NCBI GenBank assembly: GCA_943737045.1
Contig: CALSFV010000303.1
Location: forward strand, 124,001 to 188,000
DNA length: 64,000 nt
Reading direction: 5' to 3'
DNA from: Parapristionchus giblindavisi
Taxonomy: Eukaryota > Nematoda > Chromadorea > Rhabditida > Diplogasteridae
Positions within the stretch are counted from its first letter, which is position 1. Each line of letters begins with the position of its first letter. The position numbers and the translations under genes are program-made. The notes beneath the pieces are model-generated. The model was not told the DNA's origin and searched no databases. It worked only from the letters and a program-made list of their open reading frames with translations. Below are positions 38,601-53,200 of the stretch, one piece after another.

Positions 38601-41600
38601 AGTAAAGGTAAAGGTACAACCCGTTATTCAAGGCACCCGAAGTCCTGCGGGTGATCACTGCTAGGTCAGTGACAATGACAATAATATTAGTTGATGAAAA
38701 ATATAGGTATATTTTTTGAAATTTAGAAAAGGGGCGGAGCCTCTACCTCATTGCCCAATCGATCCACAAAGGCAGTCCACAGTGGCAGTGCCTCTTCGCC
38801 CAGTGGTGTCGATGCACGAAGGACCATCATGAGCTTGGAGGCGATCTTGAACAGCAAATATTAGACTGACAAGATTGATCTTTGATCTCTGGTCGGTGCC
38901 TAGACGAAGGGCCGAAACACCGATCACGTTTCTCTGAATTTTCCAGGAATTTTCACATTGACCCAAGTGAAGAAAAAAATTGGTTCAGGAAAAATCAATA
39001 ATTGCAAAGAAAAATCAATAATTTTTAAAAAAATCAATACCTCATCGAGGAATTGCTGCTCGAACATCGTGATCATCATTTCGATCGATCGAAGAACCTC
39101 AAAACGAAGCTCATACTGGTCATCCTCCATCAGTGAACGACGAAGTGAGAGCAGATGGCCGAGATATTCACATCTGAGAGAGATCAAAGATCAAAGTTTC
39201 ATTCTGATACAATAACCGGTTAGTCTTAGATCATGCTGTAGAGTGAGTGCTAGGTATTTTTCAAATCATCATCAAGCTATCATAAACAGGCCACATGTAG
39301 TATTTTGAGCATAAAGAGTTCACAGATCACTGATACAGTAACAAGCCCCACCCCATGCCGTATTTTGATCATTGATACCGTAACCAAGCCCCGCCGTTTA
39401 CCGTATCTTGAGCATCGAAGTGAGCGAGCTGTCCTCGGCCACTCGGTTGATGTTAGCCAGAAGGAAGAGCGCCTTGCTCTTGTTGATGGCGAGTGTGCGC
39501 AGTACGAAGAGTGAACAGTGAAAACGACGAGCATCCAGTAGATCACGCTGATAATTATTGATTGATTATCGATTGATTTTTGCTGAATATCGATTGATTA
39601 TCGATTATCGATTGACTATTGAGTTATTATTATTGGTTACTACATTATTGATCGATAATATTATTAGTCTCTTATCCATTGCCTTACTTACTCACTCATT
39701 GCCTTACTAGGGAATGGTTCGTAAAGGGTACGAAATTACGGTGAGTGACTACCATGGCGATAATAAGCATGGCCGACTTAGTAAGAATCAACTTTCAAAG
39801 TCTGCTATTTATCAATTTTGAAAAACCCGGCGCATTTACGTCGCACGGCTGAAAATGATTTTCCCACCCTTCAATGGGGAAGGGAGGGACAATCACTTTC
39901 AAAGACGGAAGAGTGAACTCTCTATCCCAACCGAGCTGTGGTATAGTGGTAAGTGCGCGTGGTCATTACTTTTTGTACATGAGTTCGATTCCACCGAGAA
40001 CATTTTATGACTGTGTAATAATTTAACAATGAATGCGGATGTTTCAATGGAAATAAAGTCCACAATTTCTATTTATTTCGGTTTTTGCTACTTTTATCGC
40101 TATCTTTAATTTGTAATCGATGTGATTATGTGACTTTGTATTCTTCTTCCTATTATCCCTTGAATTTTGGCCGTCTCGATAGAAAGCCAACGCGGAATTC
40201 ATCTGAATTTGAAATCCAGGATAAAATGAGGTCAAAATAATAAATTAAAAATGGAGAAAATCAATTAAAAGTCACCTGATCCACAGTAATCGCATGCGTC
40301 TTCTTCTCCTGCTCATCCTCTTCATCACTCCAATCCGAATCGTATTCGTCGTCTAGTCCGAGCTTCTGTACTCCCTCGACGACTTCCTCTTCCTCGATGA
40401 CTTCCGCATCTCGCAAGGCCTGGTAGAGTTTTGCTGCGAGTGTCCTTTCTGTTCGAGTGAAGGTGGAGTCTACTGGCGACTGCAGAACATTTCCAAACTT
40501 TTGTGCCAAAAAGCCAGAAACTACCTTTGCAGAAACACCCATTTAAGCAGAATAAAAAACTGTGTAGATCAAGATAAGTCATCAAACTCCTGAAAAAAAT
40601 CAATAAATGGAGGGAAGAACTATCAACTGATCGATGAAACTACAACACACCAACTTGCAAACATCGTGTGCTCTTGAAAACAATATAATCACATCAATTA
40701 CAAATTAAAGATAGCGAAAAAAGTAGCAAAAACCGAAATAAATAGAAATTGTGGACTTTATTTCCATTGAAACATCCGCATTCATTGTTAAATTATTGCA
40801 CAGTCATAAAATGTTCTCGGTGGAATCGAACTCATGTGCAAAAAGTAATGACCACGCGCACTTACCACTATACCACAGCTCGCTTGGGATAGATTGTTCA
40901 CTCTTCCGTCTTTGAAAGTGATTGTCCCTCCCTTCCCCATTGAAGGGTGGGAAAATCATTTTCAGCCGTGCGACGTAAATGCGCCGGGTTTTTCAAAATC
41001 GATAAATAGCAGACTTTGAAAGTTGATTCTTACTAAGTCGGCCATGCTTATTATCGCCATGGTAGTCACTCACCGTAATTTCGTACCCTTTACGAACCAT
41101 TCCCTAGTTAGTGAATGAATTGAAACATGATTCTACTAGGTGAAATAAATCCAACATTTCACGACTCCAACAAAAAGAATTTGTCTGTTCGAAACGAAAT
41201 TTTACACTTATTAAGTATAGGATAAATAAAATATAAATAATAATAATAATGACAATTATAATAATACCAAAGAGACGCCAGCGTACTCCTTGGACAGTTT
41301 GATGATGGCCTTATTTATCGATTTGGATGATTTCGTATTCGATACCAATCTCTCCATTATGCACGGTAGACACTCCTCGACCAGTGATCGGGGTTCACGA
41401 TTCTGTCAAAACATCAAAGATCAATATTTACAATTCTAGCAAAAGATCAAGGATCAATATTTATGATTCTAGCAAAAGATCAATATTTTATCCAAAAAAA
41501 ATAACCAATAAAATTTCTACTGTAGCAATCGTAGCAATCATGCTTTACAGTCAGTTATAATCTGCTCAAGAAGGGAAAAGAATTTCAGACAGAACTCTCC

Positions 41601-43021
41601 TCGTTTCGCACACTCTCTCGCTTCTTTATCTTTCCTTTAATCACTTTTGAACAGCATATAATACCATCATATCAATACGGCCATGACATAAATAAACAAA
41701 AAAAAGATCAAAGATCAATCCTATCGTACCAGTATCGATCGTATCCTGTCCATGACCATGATCGAATGGGCATGATTGGCCTCGTCAACGACGAAACAAT
41801 CAGCCACGATATGAGAAGCACACGATCGAAGTAGACTGGAACAAAGGGATCGATATATTGATTGATTGATTAGTTGATTATTGATTGATTTATTGATTAA
41901 TTGATTGATGTATTGATTGATTGATTAGCTGATTATTGATTGATGCATTGATTGATTAGTTGATTATTGATTGATTAAGTGAACGAGTACCAATTTCTGT
42001 CTCTCATTCTAATACGTCTTATTGTTAAAGGCAAATCCCTAGCCAATTTTAAACTCGCCACTCAGACGACTATCTCTCGTAGACAGCGAAAGCGAGAGTG
42101 CATTGCCAGAGCGGAGAGTTTACAAAATTTCAAATTAGCTCGGGGTGTGCCTTTAAGCAGTCGTCACCTTATCACACTCTCGAATCCCCATATGACCGAC
42201 GCTGCCTCCAGTGTCACGTCACACAGACTATCCACCTGAATCATATTATAATTTTTTTTAATCAAAAATGAGAATTCTCTGGAAAATTCGATAATTAGCA
42301 GTGGCCGTATGCAAGAACACCGGGAAAACCGTTTTCCGGAAAAATGACATTAGCATAGGCGGAGGATTTTTGGAAAACGCCTCCGCCTACGCTAATTACG
42401 TCACATTTTCCCGGAAAACGGTTCTTGCATACGGCCACAGGATAAAAATGTTCGTAAAACAATTGGCGGTGTGCCGTACACTTTAACACACACTTCGTTC
42501 AAAACATACATTTTCGCCCCACTCACAATCAGTTGTTTTTGCGAATTATAAACTGACCCGAAATTAGAACAAAACTGACCCGATCTACATCTCAAGTACT
42601 CAAAACTGACCCGATCTTAGGTGATTCTTACTAATCTCGATCTCCCGCATATTCCTAGATGGGTCTCGAGTTTCAAAACTGACCGCATCGACAAAAAGTG
42701 CTCACTCACAATGTGAGTGCTCGAAAATGTATGGTTCAAAAGAAAATCAGAGAACACTCCCCTGGTTTTACACTTAATTACCGTATTTTTGACACTTTGC
42801 CCAACTTTTCCTTCCTCTCTATATCAGAGAGAAACGCTCCAAGTTGAGCACCGGTCCACTCTTACGGTAAGACTCCTACCGTATCCTTGATCTCCTTCGG
42901 TTTGATGTCCCATGAATCGTCCATCGCGTTCTCATTGTGGTATTTGTCCTCGGACAGCATCTCAACGCCCTCCAGCAACTCCTTCGACAGAATCGTACTT
43001 AGACTCTGCAATTATTATAAC

Positions 43022-43078
<57 letters not shown>

Positions 43079-44510
43079 TAATATTATTACTAATATTATT
43101 ATTAATCATCATCATCATCATCATCATTAATCATTATTATTCCGCTTTTAAGATAAAAAGAAGATTAAAATCCCCCAAACACAGCAGAAAGAACATAAAA
43201 ATAGGAACTTTGACAAAAAAGGTAGATACTGGTTTCACAACACCGATGAAAACTTATGAGGCAAGCATTGAACTAATCTGGTATTGAGTTCTAACTAATC
43301 AATAAATCAATATCTTCCCTCCAGTCTACCGTACCCTGCACTGTCGTGTGAAGAACCTCTTCGCATCCCCGTCGATCTCCTTCACCTTCTTCGCCTCGCC
43401 CACATGCAATTGTCCTGCGTGCTCTCGAAGTGTTCTTGACTACAAAACGGTGAATTATTTATAATAATAATAATAATAATTTATCTACGCCCGAGGCGCA
43501 ACAACAATTAAGTGAAACAATATAGGTAAAGATAAGATTGACGGCTCTCCGATTTATTTATTTCAGTTAATTAAAGCCAGTTTCCGATCCGATTCAAGTC
43601 GGCTACCGTACCTCGGGATATCGAAGGGCGCGCTCGTACAGCTCCAAGCGTGCCCATTGGCTGACGACCGCATCCGGACATTCGCTGAATCAGTGAGAGA
43701 TTATGATAGTGCGCCAAGGCAAACCTTCTTCCATCCGTATACAGTCTACAGTATACATAGGGTAGAGATAGATGTTCACTATCTAGAACCTAATGGCCGA
43801 AACAGCGAATCTCGCCTCTACTAATACCTTTGATTCTTTAGTATCTAATTTTATGAGTACATTTGACGAAAAGGGTCGAAAAGTACGTCACAAACTACGA
43901 AGCCAAATCGCATTTTGCGATTTTTTTTGAAAACCAGGAAGCCTTTTAGAATTTTTTTTGAAAATTTGGCCGCATTTGGAAAATCTGTAACGTAGCTATT
44001 CGACCTAAGACATACATTGCCATAGCCTCGCAGTGCGAGGATTGACCCACTATATAAGGCCCATTTTAGGCCACTTGATAAAAAAGGGGAGCTAAAAATG
44101 ACGATTTTTAAGCGAAAATAACGAATTTTGTGAATCAAGCAACACTATTTCGAGAATTGACCCACTATATAAAAATAGACTACGAGGGTACCGAAAATGT
44201 ATGACCTAAGAATGCACCCTTATACCGTCATACCTCGCGCACAGTCGGAGAAAGGGCGCGGAAACCTCGAAGATCGTCTGTTCGCACACGTTTTCGTCCA
44301 CCTGCAAGGCATTCCGTATCCATTGCTTACTATCAATCGATAATCATTAATCGATAATCATTAATCGATAATCAATAATCATTAAGCAATAATCGATAAT
44401 CAATCAATACATAATCACATACCTTGAACGCATGTTGAACCTTCTTCATAACCTCGGCAGAAGGCTTCATCGATACAATCACTTTGAATGTGCATCTGAA
44501 ATGATTGAAG

Positions 44511-44559
<49 letters not shown>

Positions 44560-47248
44560 ATTATTATTATTACTATTATTGTTATTATTATTATTATTAT
44601 TATTATAATTATTATTATTATTATTATTAATAGAGGGAGCGATCAACAGTAATCAAAAGGTTTCATCATTTCCCTATCTATTTTCCCGCTTCCAGAAATC
44701 ATTTTGTCCCTCACCAGCAACATTCATGTTTCGTACACCCTACATCCAGATTAATCCCCCGCCCCAAGTGATGAGTAATGGCAACGGGGTATACCAGGGC
44801 TGTGCATTTTACGTTTTATGATTTTACGAATTTTACGATTTTACGACTTTTTTCGTAAAATTTTACGAAATGTTGAAAATTTAACGACTCGAAAAATATG
44901 ACATAAAAACTGAATAATTGGTGAAATTATTGACAAGAATTGGCGCAAAATCAGTCTTTGGAGATGTATACATAATTTTCTACAAGTTTTTAGCGGAAAT
45001 TTCTTGCTTATCGTCTGCCCCTTGCATAAGAAAGTTGTTTATGAACATTCACTTGTTTCATATCTTTTCACGAAATACATTTGGGACAATTTCTTATAAA
45101 TTTGGCTCAAAATATTTTACGAAAATTTTACGAATTTTACAAGAAAAAGTCGTAAAATTACGTTTTACGAAAATTTTACGAAAACGATTTTACGCAAAGC
45201 CCTGGGGTATACCATACATGGGCGCCGACAGGGGGGTGCCCCCCTGTAAAATTAGGGCTTTTCGAAAACATGTGGAATGACCCTTGTTAAAAATGACGTT
45301 TAGGTGAAATTTTTGAGAAAAAAGTGAATGACCCCAGTAAAATTAACCATTTTTCGTTCGGATGTTCGGATGCCCTCTGTAGACTCGAGCTCCAGGTACC
45401 CCGCCCATGTATGGGGTATACGACTTCATATAAATACACTCAAGGCGAAATGACTTAGATAGTGATTGTCTCACTGAATTGGAAAGAATTGGCTCATCAT
45501 TGCGGAGTATCTCACATGTGAGACAGTTGATGACTCAAAGCCGTTATGAGACACTCTGTGTCTCACGGTTTCTGGCTAATGAGCATAGGTGGGCGCGTGA
45601 AAACGAATCCATTGTGCACAGCCTTACCTTCACTTGCGCATAGCTTTGCCTCGCAAAAATTGGGAAATTTTCAGTCAAATCTCCAAAAAATGGCCATGCG
45701 CATAGCCTAGCCTTACAATTCTCCCGTTTGCGCACAGCCTTTCTCCCGGGGGGCGATCGATTTGCCAACGATCGTTTTCACAACGGATCATAAATCGGTT
45801 GGGGGTGTATAGCAACCAAAGTTGCATCGTTGTTATTAGTGGGAGTATACGGTATTGTGCTACCGTAACCGTCAGGAATCGCGAGCTGACTTTTTTCAGT
45901 CGACCCATGACCCGGGGTTCATGGTTGAAAATGGCCGAAGTCGAAAAATTCATGATACACCGAGACCAAATACAAGTTGAGAGTATATCAATAGCGAGAC
46001 AAATTTTATCTTTCTGGATACCGTAACCCGTACTACCGTAATCAAACAGGGATTTGCCGTGAATTTCGCTATAATATTGCAGGATACGGTAGCTAGATCA
46101 CAGTAGTTCTGGTTACGGTATCCATAAAGAGAAAAGTTGGCTCACTATTGATATAATGACAACTAGTATTTGATCGCGGGCCATCATGAATTTTTCGACT
46201 TCGGCCATTTTCAACCATGAACCCCGGGTCATGGGTCGACTGAAAAAAGTCAGTTCGCGATTCCTGACGGTTACGGTAGCACAATACCGTATACTCCCAC
46301 TAATAACAACGATGCAACTTTGGTTGCTATACGCCACCCCCAACCGATTTATGATCCGTTGTGAAAACGATCGTTGGCAAATCGATCGCCCCCCTTTCTC
46401 CCAACGTGCCCACCAATGCTAATGAGACAAGAGTTGTGCGCCTCCCTCTCGCATAGTCATTGAGTTCTGTTCTGTGCGACTTCATGTCTAAGTAGCGCAG
46501 TGGTAAGGTTCTTGGCTAGTGTGCGGTAGTATGGTTCCACGCCAGTTCGATACCAACTCCGTGCAAAACCTTTTTGCTACTCTCAAAAGAGTAGGTGAGT
46601 CTCTCAAATATGAGACACCAATTGTCTCACTGCCCTCTACTCTCGGTCCATGACTTCGCCACTCCAATTGTCTCAAATGTGAGACACTCACCAGGGAAAT
46701 GGTTTCTTTGATTGTTGGGTGCCGCTAAATCATTAGTAAGGGCATGAAACATGAGCAGTGTGCTTGCCATAAGTGGGCAACCGTTGCCGCTGGAAATTAA
46801 AATCGGGTGGGTGGGACGCAAAAATTTCATGTTTGAGTGAATTTTGGCTAATTCATTTTCATTTTTGAGCGAATTTTGCCTAGGGCGGGTGCCAAAACCG
46901 GATGGGTTCTGGCCGCTAGAGGCAATGCCGCCCACATAAGGTGCCAGCCAACTATACTCACTGATATTCCTTTCTCACTTCCTCGTCTCGATCCGTGATC
47001 AACGAGAGCGAAGCGATTACTGCCTGGAAAAACAATCGATAAGCAATCAATCGATAATAGTGGACCACACCAATCAATAATCATTCGCGGCTACTGTAAT
47101 CACATCCAATCGATCGATAATAATGGATTCCACCAATCAATAATTGTCCAATGCTACCGTACCTCTTCCAGAGTGACTATCGCATCCTTCACGTGACACA
47201 ACAGCGCAAACAGCACCGAGTATGCATCTAAATATCATATTTTAGATG

Positions 47249-47284
<36 letters not shown>

Positions 47285-50200
47285 GATAGATAGATAGATA
47301 GATGGATAGATAGCAATAATTTTTATTTATTTTTACTTATAGCCGGAATAATACTCAAAATAGTGAAAACAGGACAGATAAAAAAGAAGAGGATAGAGCC
47401 CATCAGTTTCACGTTTCATGTCACTATTAAAACAACCGATCTCGCCAGACAACTAATCAACACTTGGTATTCAGGGATAAATAACAATTTCCTCAAAGAA
47501 CGAACCCAATCTATTCTGAATGGGACTTCCGCGTATCGATGCATCCTGGAACACTCTCACGAGTAATTGGCAGAATGAAGAAGGTAGAGTGATGACACGA
47601 CCCGTCGCCACTCCTGATGACAGCAGACGATCGCATGCCTGTAAATTTATATATTATTATTATTATTATTATTATGATATTATATATTTTATTATTTTAT
47701 CGCATGCTCACGCATGAACGAGACAGTCGAAATAAGAGAAGAAATAATAAATGACATCAAATGGTTGGGCGTTAATGAGTGCACACGCTCCGCCCACTTT
47801 AGGCTCCGCCCACTAACAGGATAACACCACAGATGATACCTAGCGATCCAGTGGGACAGACACATCCGCATTTTTTCTTAATTTTATGAGCCCATACTCG
47901 CAAAATTACACCAGAAGTTTACGGTTTTCATTGGAAATTCGCTATTTTTCATAATAAACCTTGCCCATATCAGCAATCTCCACCCACTTTCCCTCATGTA
48001 AGCCACGCCCATTTCAACAATCTAGGCGCCACCCACTTTCCCCCATGTAAGCCACGCCCATCCCAACAACCTAAGTTCGCCCAATATAAGCGAGATAGCT
48101 ATCTAGCTATCTAGACCACCCACCTCGCATTCACCGTCGCTCGTACGCTTCCTGTTGTTGTCGCTCTCGACCAGCGCACACAGCGAGTCGGCGATGGCCC
48201 GAAGAACCACTTCGATGTGGACTGGTGAATTCTGAGAATGAGTCAAACAATATCCTGAATAAATCAATCAATAATCTAAAAAAAGAAATCCATATATTAT
48301 TACCACACCAACAGTCAAGACAGTTATATTCACGGGAATAAGCGTTAGCTTGACGGGAAAATAATTACTCTATTGATAACTATTACTTAAAACAAATTAC
48401 ATTCAAACATATACATCTATTAATATTATTATTATCGTCATCATTAATCATTATCATCCTGCGTACTCTTCCAAAAACAGCAAAAAAAAAGGCTATGAAT
48501 CAACACTTGAAGTGATCTCAAGAACAGACCTCAACATTATCGACATGAATCAATTCGATGAGCATCGAGAGCGTCTTCTCGAATGAGGCTGGCTCCACTG
48601 AGGCCACGAACGACGACAGACACTCCAGGGAAGCACGCACGATGCTGATCTGAATGGGAGATATTACATTATTATTATTAATAGATGTACAAGAATAAGT
48701 ATGCATGCACTTCAAATATAATTTTTTTTTGATTAAACTAGCAATGTGCCCTATGGTGTTTCGGCCGCTACGTCTAGACACCATAAAACGTTGCCTGGTG
48801 TCGCGGTCATCTTCTTTTCTCCGTAAGCTACAGTACTCGATAATACCATAACCTACAGTAATCGATAATATCGTAAGCTACAGTACTCGATAATACAATA
48901 ACCTACAGTAATGGATAATATCGTAAGCTACAGTACTCGATAATACAATAAACTACAGTAATCGATCATATCGTAACCTACAGTAATCGACAATACCGTA
49001 ACCTACCGTAATCGATAATATCGAAACTTACACTACTCAACAATGCCGTAACCACTTCGCCCACAGAAATAATCACAGAAGCATAGGTGGGCGCGTGAAA
49101 ACGAATTCTTTTTGCGCACAGCCTTGCCTTCCCTTGCGAGGCCTTGCGTATAGCCTTGTCTCGCAAAACATGGAAAATTTCCAGCTAGATCTGTTAAAAA
49201 ATGGCCATGCGCATAGCCTTGCTTTACAATTCCCAATTTTGCGCACAGCCTTTCCCCCAGCGTGCCCACCTATGCACAGAAGCAACCGTTACTATGGATA
49301 CAATAGACAAAACATAACAAGCTCTACAGTAGTTCACATCTATCGTAATATCTGCTCTACAGTAACCAGTTACGCTGATCTACCGTAACCGGGTACTGGT
49401 ACCGTACTCACCGAATCGGGCGAGGGCGCACTTCTGGATGGGGTGAGCTTGAGTGCGTATCCGAATATGGCACGTCTCCATTCCGAGAAACGCGCCCGTT
49501 GAAGCGATGACAGCGGAGCGAGAGTGGCCACACGAATGCCGATTGATTGTACTGTAATCAGATGGATATTGATTGATTATCCAAGGGAATATTGATTGAT
49601 TATCTAAGAGAATATTGATTGATTTTCAAGTGGAAAATGATTGATTGAATAAGGCAGTCGCGATGATGCTATGATCGCTGTATGAGACATGAACTCAACA
49701 GTTGCACGCGACCGTGCGCAGGATTCCCTCCGATACACCAGTATAGGTACCCATGAACGTTGGCACACCGTTTGCCGGCAAACATGACGTCACAACCGTA
49801 GGCGGAGACGTTTGTCAGAGATCCTCCCCATACGCTTGTGACGTCAGGTTTGCCGGAAAAAACGGTTTACCGACGTTCATGAATACCTATACCATACATG
49901 GGCGGGGACCTGGAGCTCGATTCTACAGGGGGGGTATCCGAACGAAAAATGGTTAATTTTACAGGGGGCATTCCACAAATTTTCGAAAAGCCCTAATTTT
50001 ACAGGGGGTTTGCGCCCATATACGACCTATACAGATGGACCATGAGAATGCTCTCACCACAGGCTCTTTTGACGATCTTCGCGAGTGGAAATAGCTCCTT
50101 GAGCAACGGCAGCGAGTGGTAGTGGCGTTTCGCGTTCATCTGAAGCTCCGCCTCCTGTAATCAAATCAATCGATAATCAATTTAAGATCTACAGTAATCC

Positions 50201-53200
50201 ACCGTAATCAAATCAATCGATAATCAAGCTAAGTTCTACAATCGTCATTGTACCGTACCACAGCGAGCCAGGGCAATGAGAGGACGGCCACTGCGGATTC
50301 CTGCTTCCACTGGGGCAGTGGCAGCATTTGCGCGACCAGTTCGATTAGAGCCTCAATAGTTTATTCATTAATTAAATATTATTCAATATTAATATTAGGT
50401 TGGCGGGAAAGTCTTTGTCTATTTTTGAAAACTTTATTTCTTCGAAGGAACAATAACACGAGATGAATTATACGTGCCATCATTATTGACAACTTATGTA
50501 CAATGTTCCACCATTTTATGGAACTTGTCCCTGTATAGCCCAGCTGGGCGCAATGCAAATTATTGCTTGAGTGCAGCCTCGACACTTTCACGGGAATTGA
50601 AGGCCCTATCTCGAATGGCACGGGCTAGGTCTGCGAAAGGCTTGTAATTCGACAAGGCCAAGCCTGGAGAATACGGTGGTTGAGGGAGAATCATTTTTCC
50701 ATATCCAGCCAGTTTCTGCTCGACTTTAATGGAGGAATGGTAACAGGCGTTCTCATGATGATTATCACGCGTGTCGCATAAGGTTCGAATAAACGGTGGC
50801 ACATTGAAAAAGTCGAAAATGAGCAGAGACCATTTTTTGATAGTCCATAGGGTCGCCAACAAGATTGCAAGAGCTTTTGTGCATATCTTCATTTTTGACG
50901 TCGAGAGACGACGTCAAACTTTTTGGACGCCGAAAATTGCCAACTTTGGAGCTCCGTAGCTCTTCGGGGTGAAGTTTTCGTGTCGAGTCGTCAACAGAAA
51001 ATTTTCCTGGAATGACAAGGAGAATGCGCCTGCATTATTGCTAGGTCGATATTTTATTTAGTATTTTTGTAAATCGATTTTGTGATAGGGTTAAAAATAA
51101 AAATCGAAGCCGAAGGTTTTCAATAGCTCAATCGACTAATCTCGACGAGAGGATTTCAACGGTATACTGAACGTTTTTGTGTGTGGTTGCGCTCGGAAGT
51201 TATGATCATTTCAAGATTTTTCATTGCGTGGGAATACACGAGAGAAGAGTGACGGAGCCAGTGATCTACCCATTCTTCTGCCTCGTATGAAAAATTCGCC
51301 CATTCTCATTAGTTTTACTGTTATTATAGTACATCTCCTAGCTATTTTTGATAACTTTTGAAAATTCATTTCCATAATTCAATTCATAAATCATAGCCAA
51401 TCAATGAATATTAATCACTTTTAATGCAAATTGCAGTATGACAACAAAGAGGGTTCAAATTCATAGGAATATTTCATCACGCTCTTCCTCGACTACCATC
51501 CTAAAACATTCATCTTCGAGTTGTCCAAAAATTTTCTCGTCCTCATCCTCTCCTCCCTTCCACAACTCTTCTCTTTCTCGTCCTGTTATAGTTTACACCT
51601 ACTGATAAGTTAAAGTGTATTCTCTTTTCTTTGTTTCATAATCACAAACATTTCAATTGGCATGACTTGTAAATTCATTATTAGTTCTTTCAATTTCAAC
51701 AAAAGGAAAACCAGCAAAAGATCACTGCCGCTAGGAGGATCGAACACCTGACCGTCAAAAGTATAGGCTGACATCTTATCCACTACACTACAGATAGCTG
51801 TTTGGAAGGTTGACAGAAGAGTTTATCAACAAATCAGGATGGCTTGTGCTGGAAACAACACAAATTTCACAGTCAAAAAAATCTTGAAATGCTCATAACT
51901 TCCGAGCGCAACCACATACAAAAACGTTCAGTATACTGTTGAAATCCTCTCGTCGAGATTAGTTGATTGAGCTATTGAAAACCTTCGGCTTCGATTTTTG
52001 TTTTTAACCCTATAACAAAATCGATTTACAAAAATACTAAATAAAATATCGACCTAGCAATAATGCAGGCGCATTCTCCTTGTCATTCCAGGAAAATTTT
52101 CTGTTGACGACTCGACACGAAAACCACACCCCGAAGAGCTACGGAGCTCCAAAGTTGGCAATTTTCGGCGTCCAAAAAGTTTGACGTCGTATCTCGACGT
52201 CAAAAATGAAGATATGCACAAAAGCTCTTGCTATCTTGTTAGGGACCACATGGGCTACCGAAAAATGCATTAATATGTGGGGGTCAAAAAATGTGCCACC
52301 CACCTCCGGATTTTACTCGATTGTTCAGTGACACGCGTGTTATACACTTTCTTGTCCTTCTATCTTGAATGATGGACTGTATTGTTCTGATTTCATAGTT
52401 GCGTGGCGTACTTGGTCCCAGTACTTATCATGCCCTCGGGGAACAGCTACCAGTTGATCACACCATGCTCTCCCCAACGCACTGACAGCATGATTTTCTT
52501 GGTGTGCGGGTTCGGTTTGGAGACATCCCCTGGGGTCTCTCCTTCTTCAACCCACTGGGCTCTCCTGTGGTTGTTTTCGTAGAGGACCCACCTTTCATCC
52601 CCCGTTATGAGCCGGTCCAGCCATCGATCCCCAGCGTGGAGAGTGAGTAGTTTAATGGAATCATCGAATCGACGATCAAGTTTAGCTAGGGCCATTTCAA
52701 GGGGTATGAATCGAATGAATTTTTTTCCAATACCAATGGATTCCGGGCCTTCTTCGAATGTGCTATGGTGAACTTCAAGTGTAGTGACCATTTCACGGAC
52801 ACATTGGAATGTGTCCGTTTTCACAACTTTCTTCAACGTATCCAAATCCAACACTCATGGGCTCCCAGATCGATCCTGTTCATTGAAGGAAAATCCGTTT
52901 TATTTGAAGCAATAAAACCAATTCTCGATGGTGTTGTAGTGTGGGCATGTGTGTTATAAACATACTTCAGGAGGGTCTCCGAATCGTTCATCTTGGTGTC
53001 GGATAGGAAGTGGTAAAGTATAAGTTGACGGATGCGGATAGTGCTAGTTACGTACACTGTTACTCTACTAGAGCCTGTCTGAAGGGAAGGGAACGGGGAG
53101 TTGCTTACTGCAAAGGCCCTTCACTGATTGCTATTCACTAGGAATGAGGTAACGCCAAATTGCCTCTACGACGAGCAGTGAAAATAGAAAACCATGGACA

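Larger units (their letters stand above)
39707..41107 (-). mobile_element. Tc4/Tc5-like foldback transposon carrying a two-exon ORF
   Basis: 1401 bp, termini CTAGGGAATGGTTCG inverted, flanked by TTA (39704-39706, 41108-41110), a TNA duplication as for Tc4/Tc5. Arms of about 420 bp (39707-40130, 40690-41107) are highly similar, and each contains a tRNA-like module. A two-exon minus-strand ORF lies between and into the left arm. It is in the intron between ATR exons 29 and 30. Confidence 0.9.

Noticed and set aside
43017..43137. Poly-Tyr/poly-Ile/poly-His frames
   Set aside because: Trinucleotide microsatellite.
13568..51797. Functional tRNA genes
   Set aside because: A and B boxes are good but acceptor and anticodon stems do not pair. 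Listed only as tRNA-like modules.
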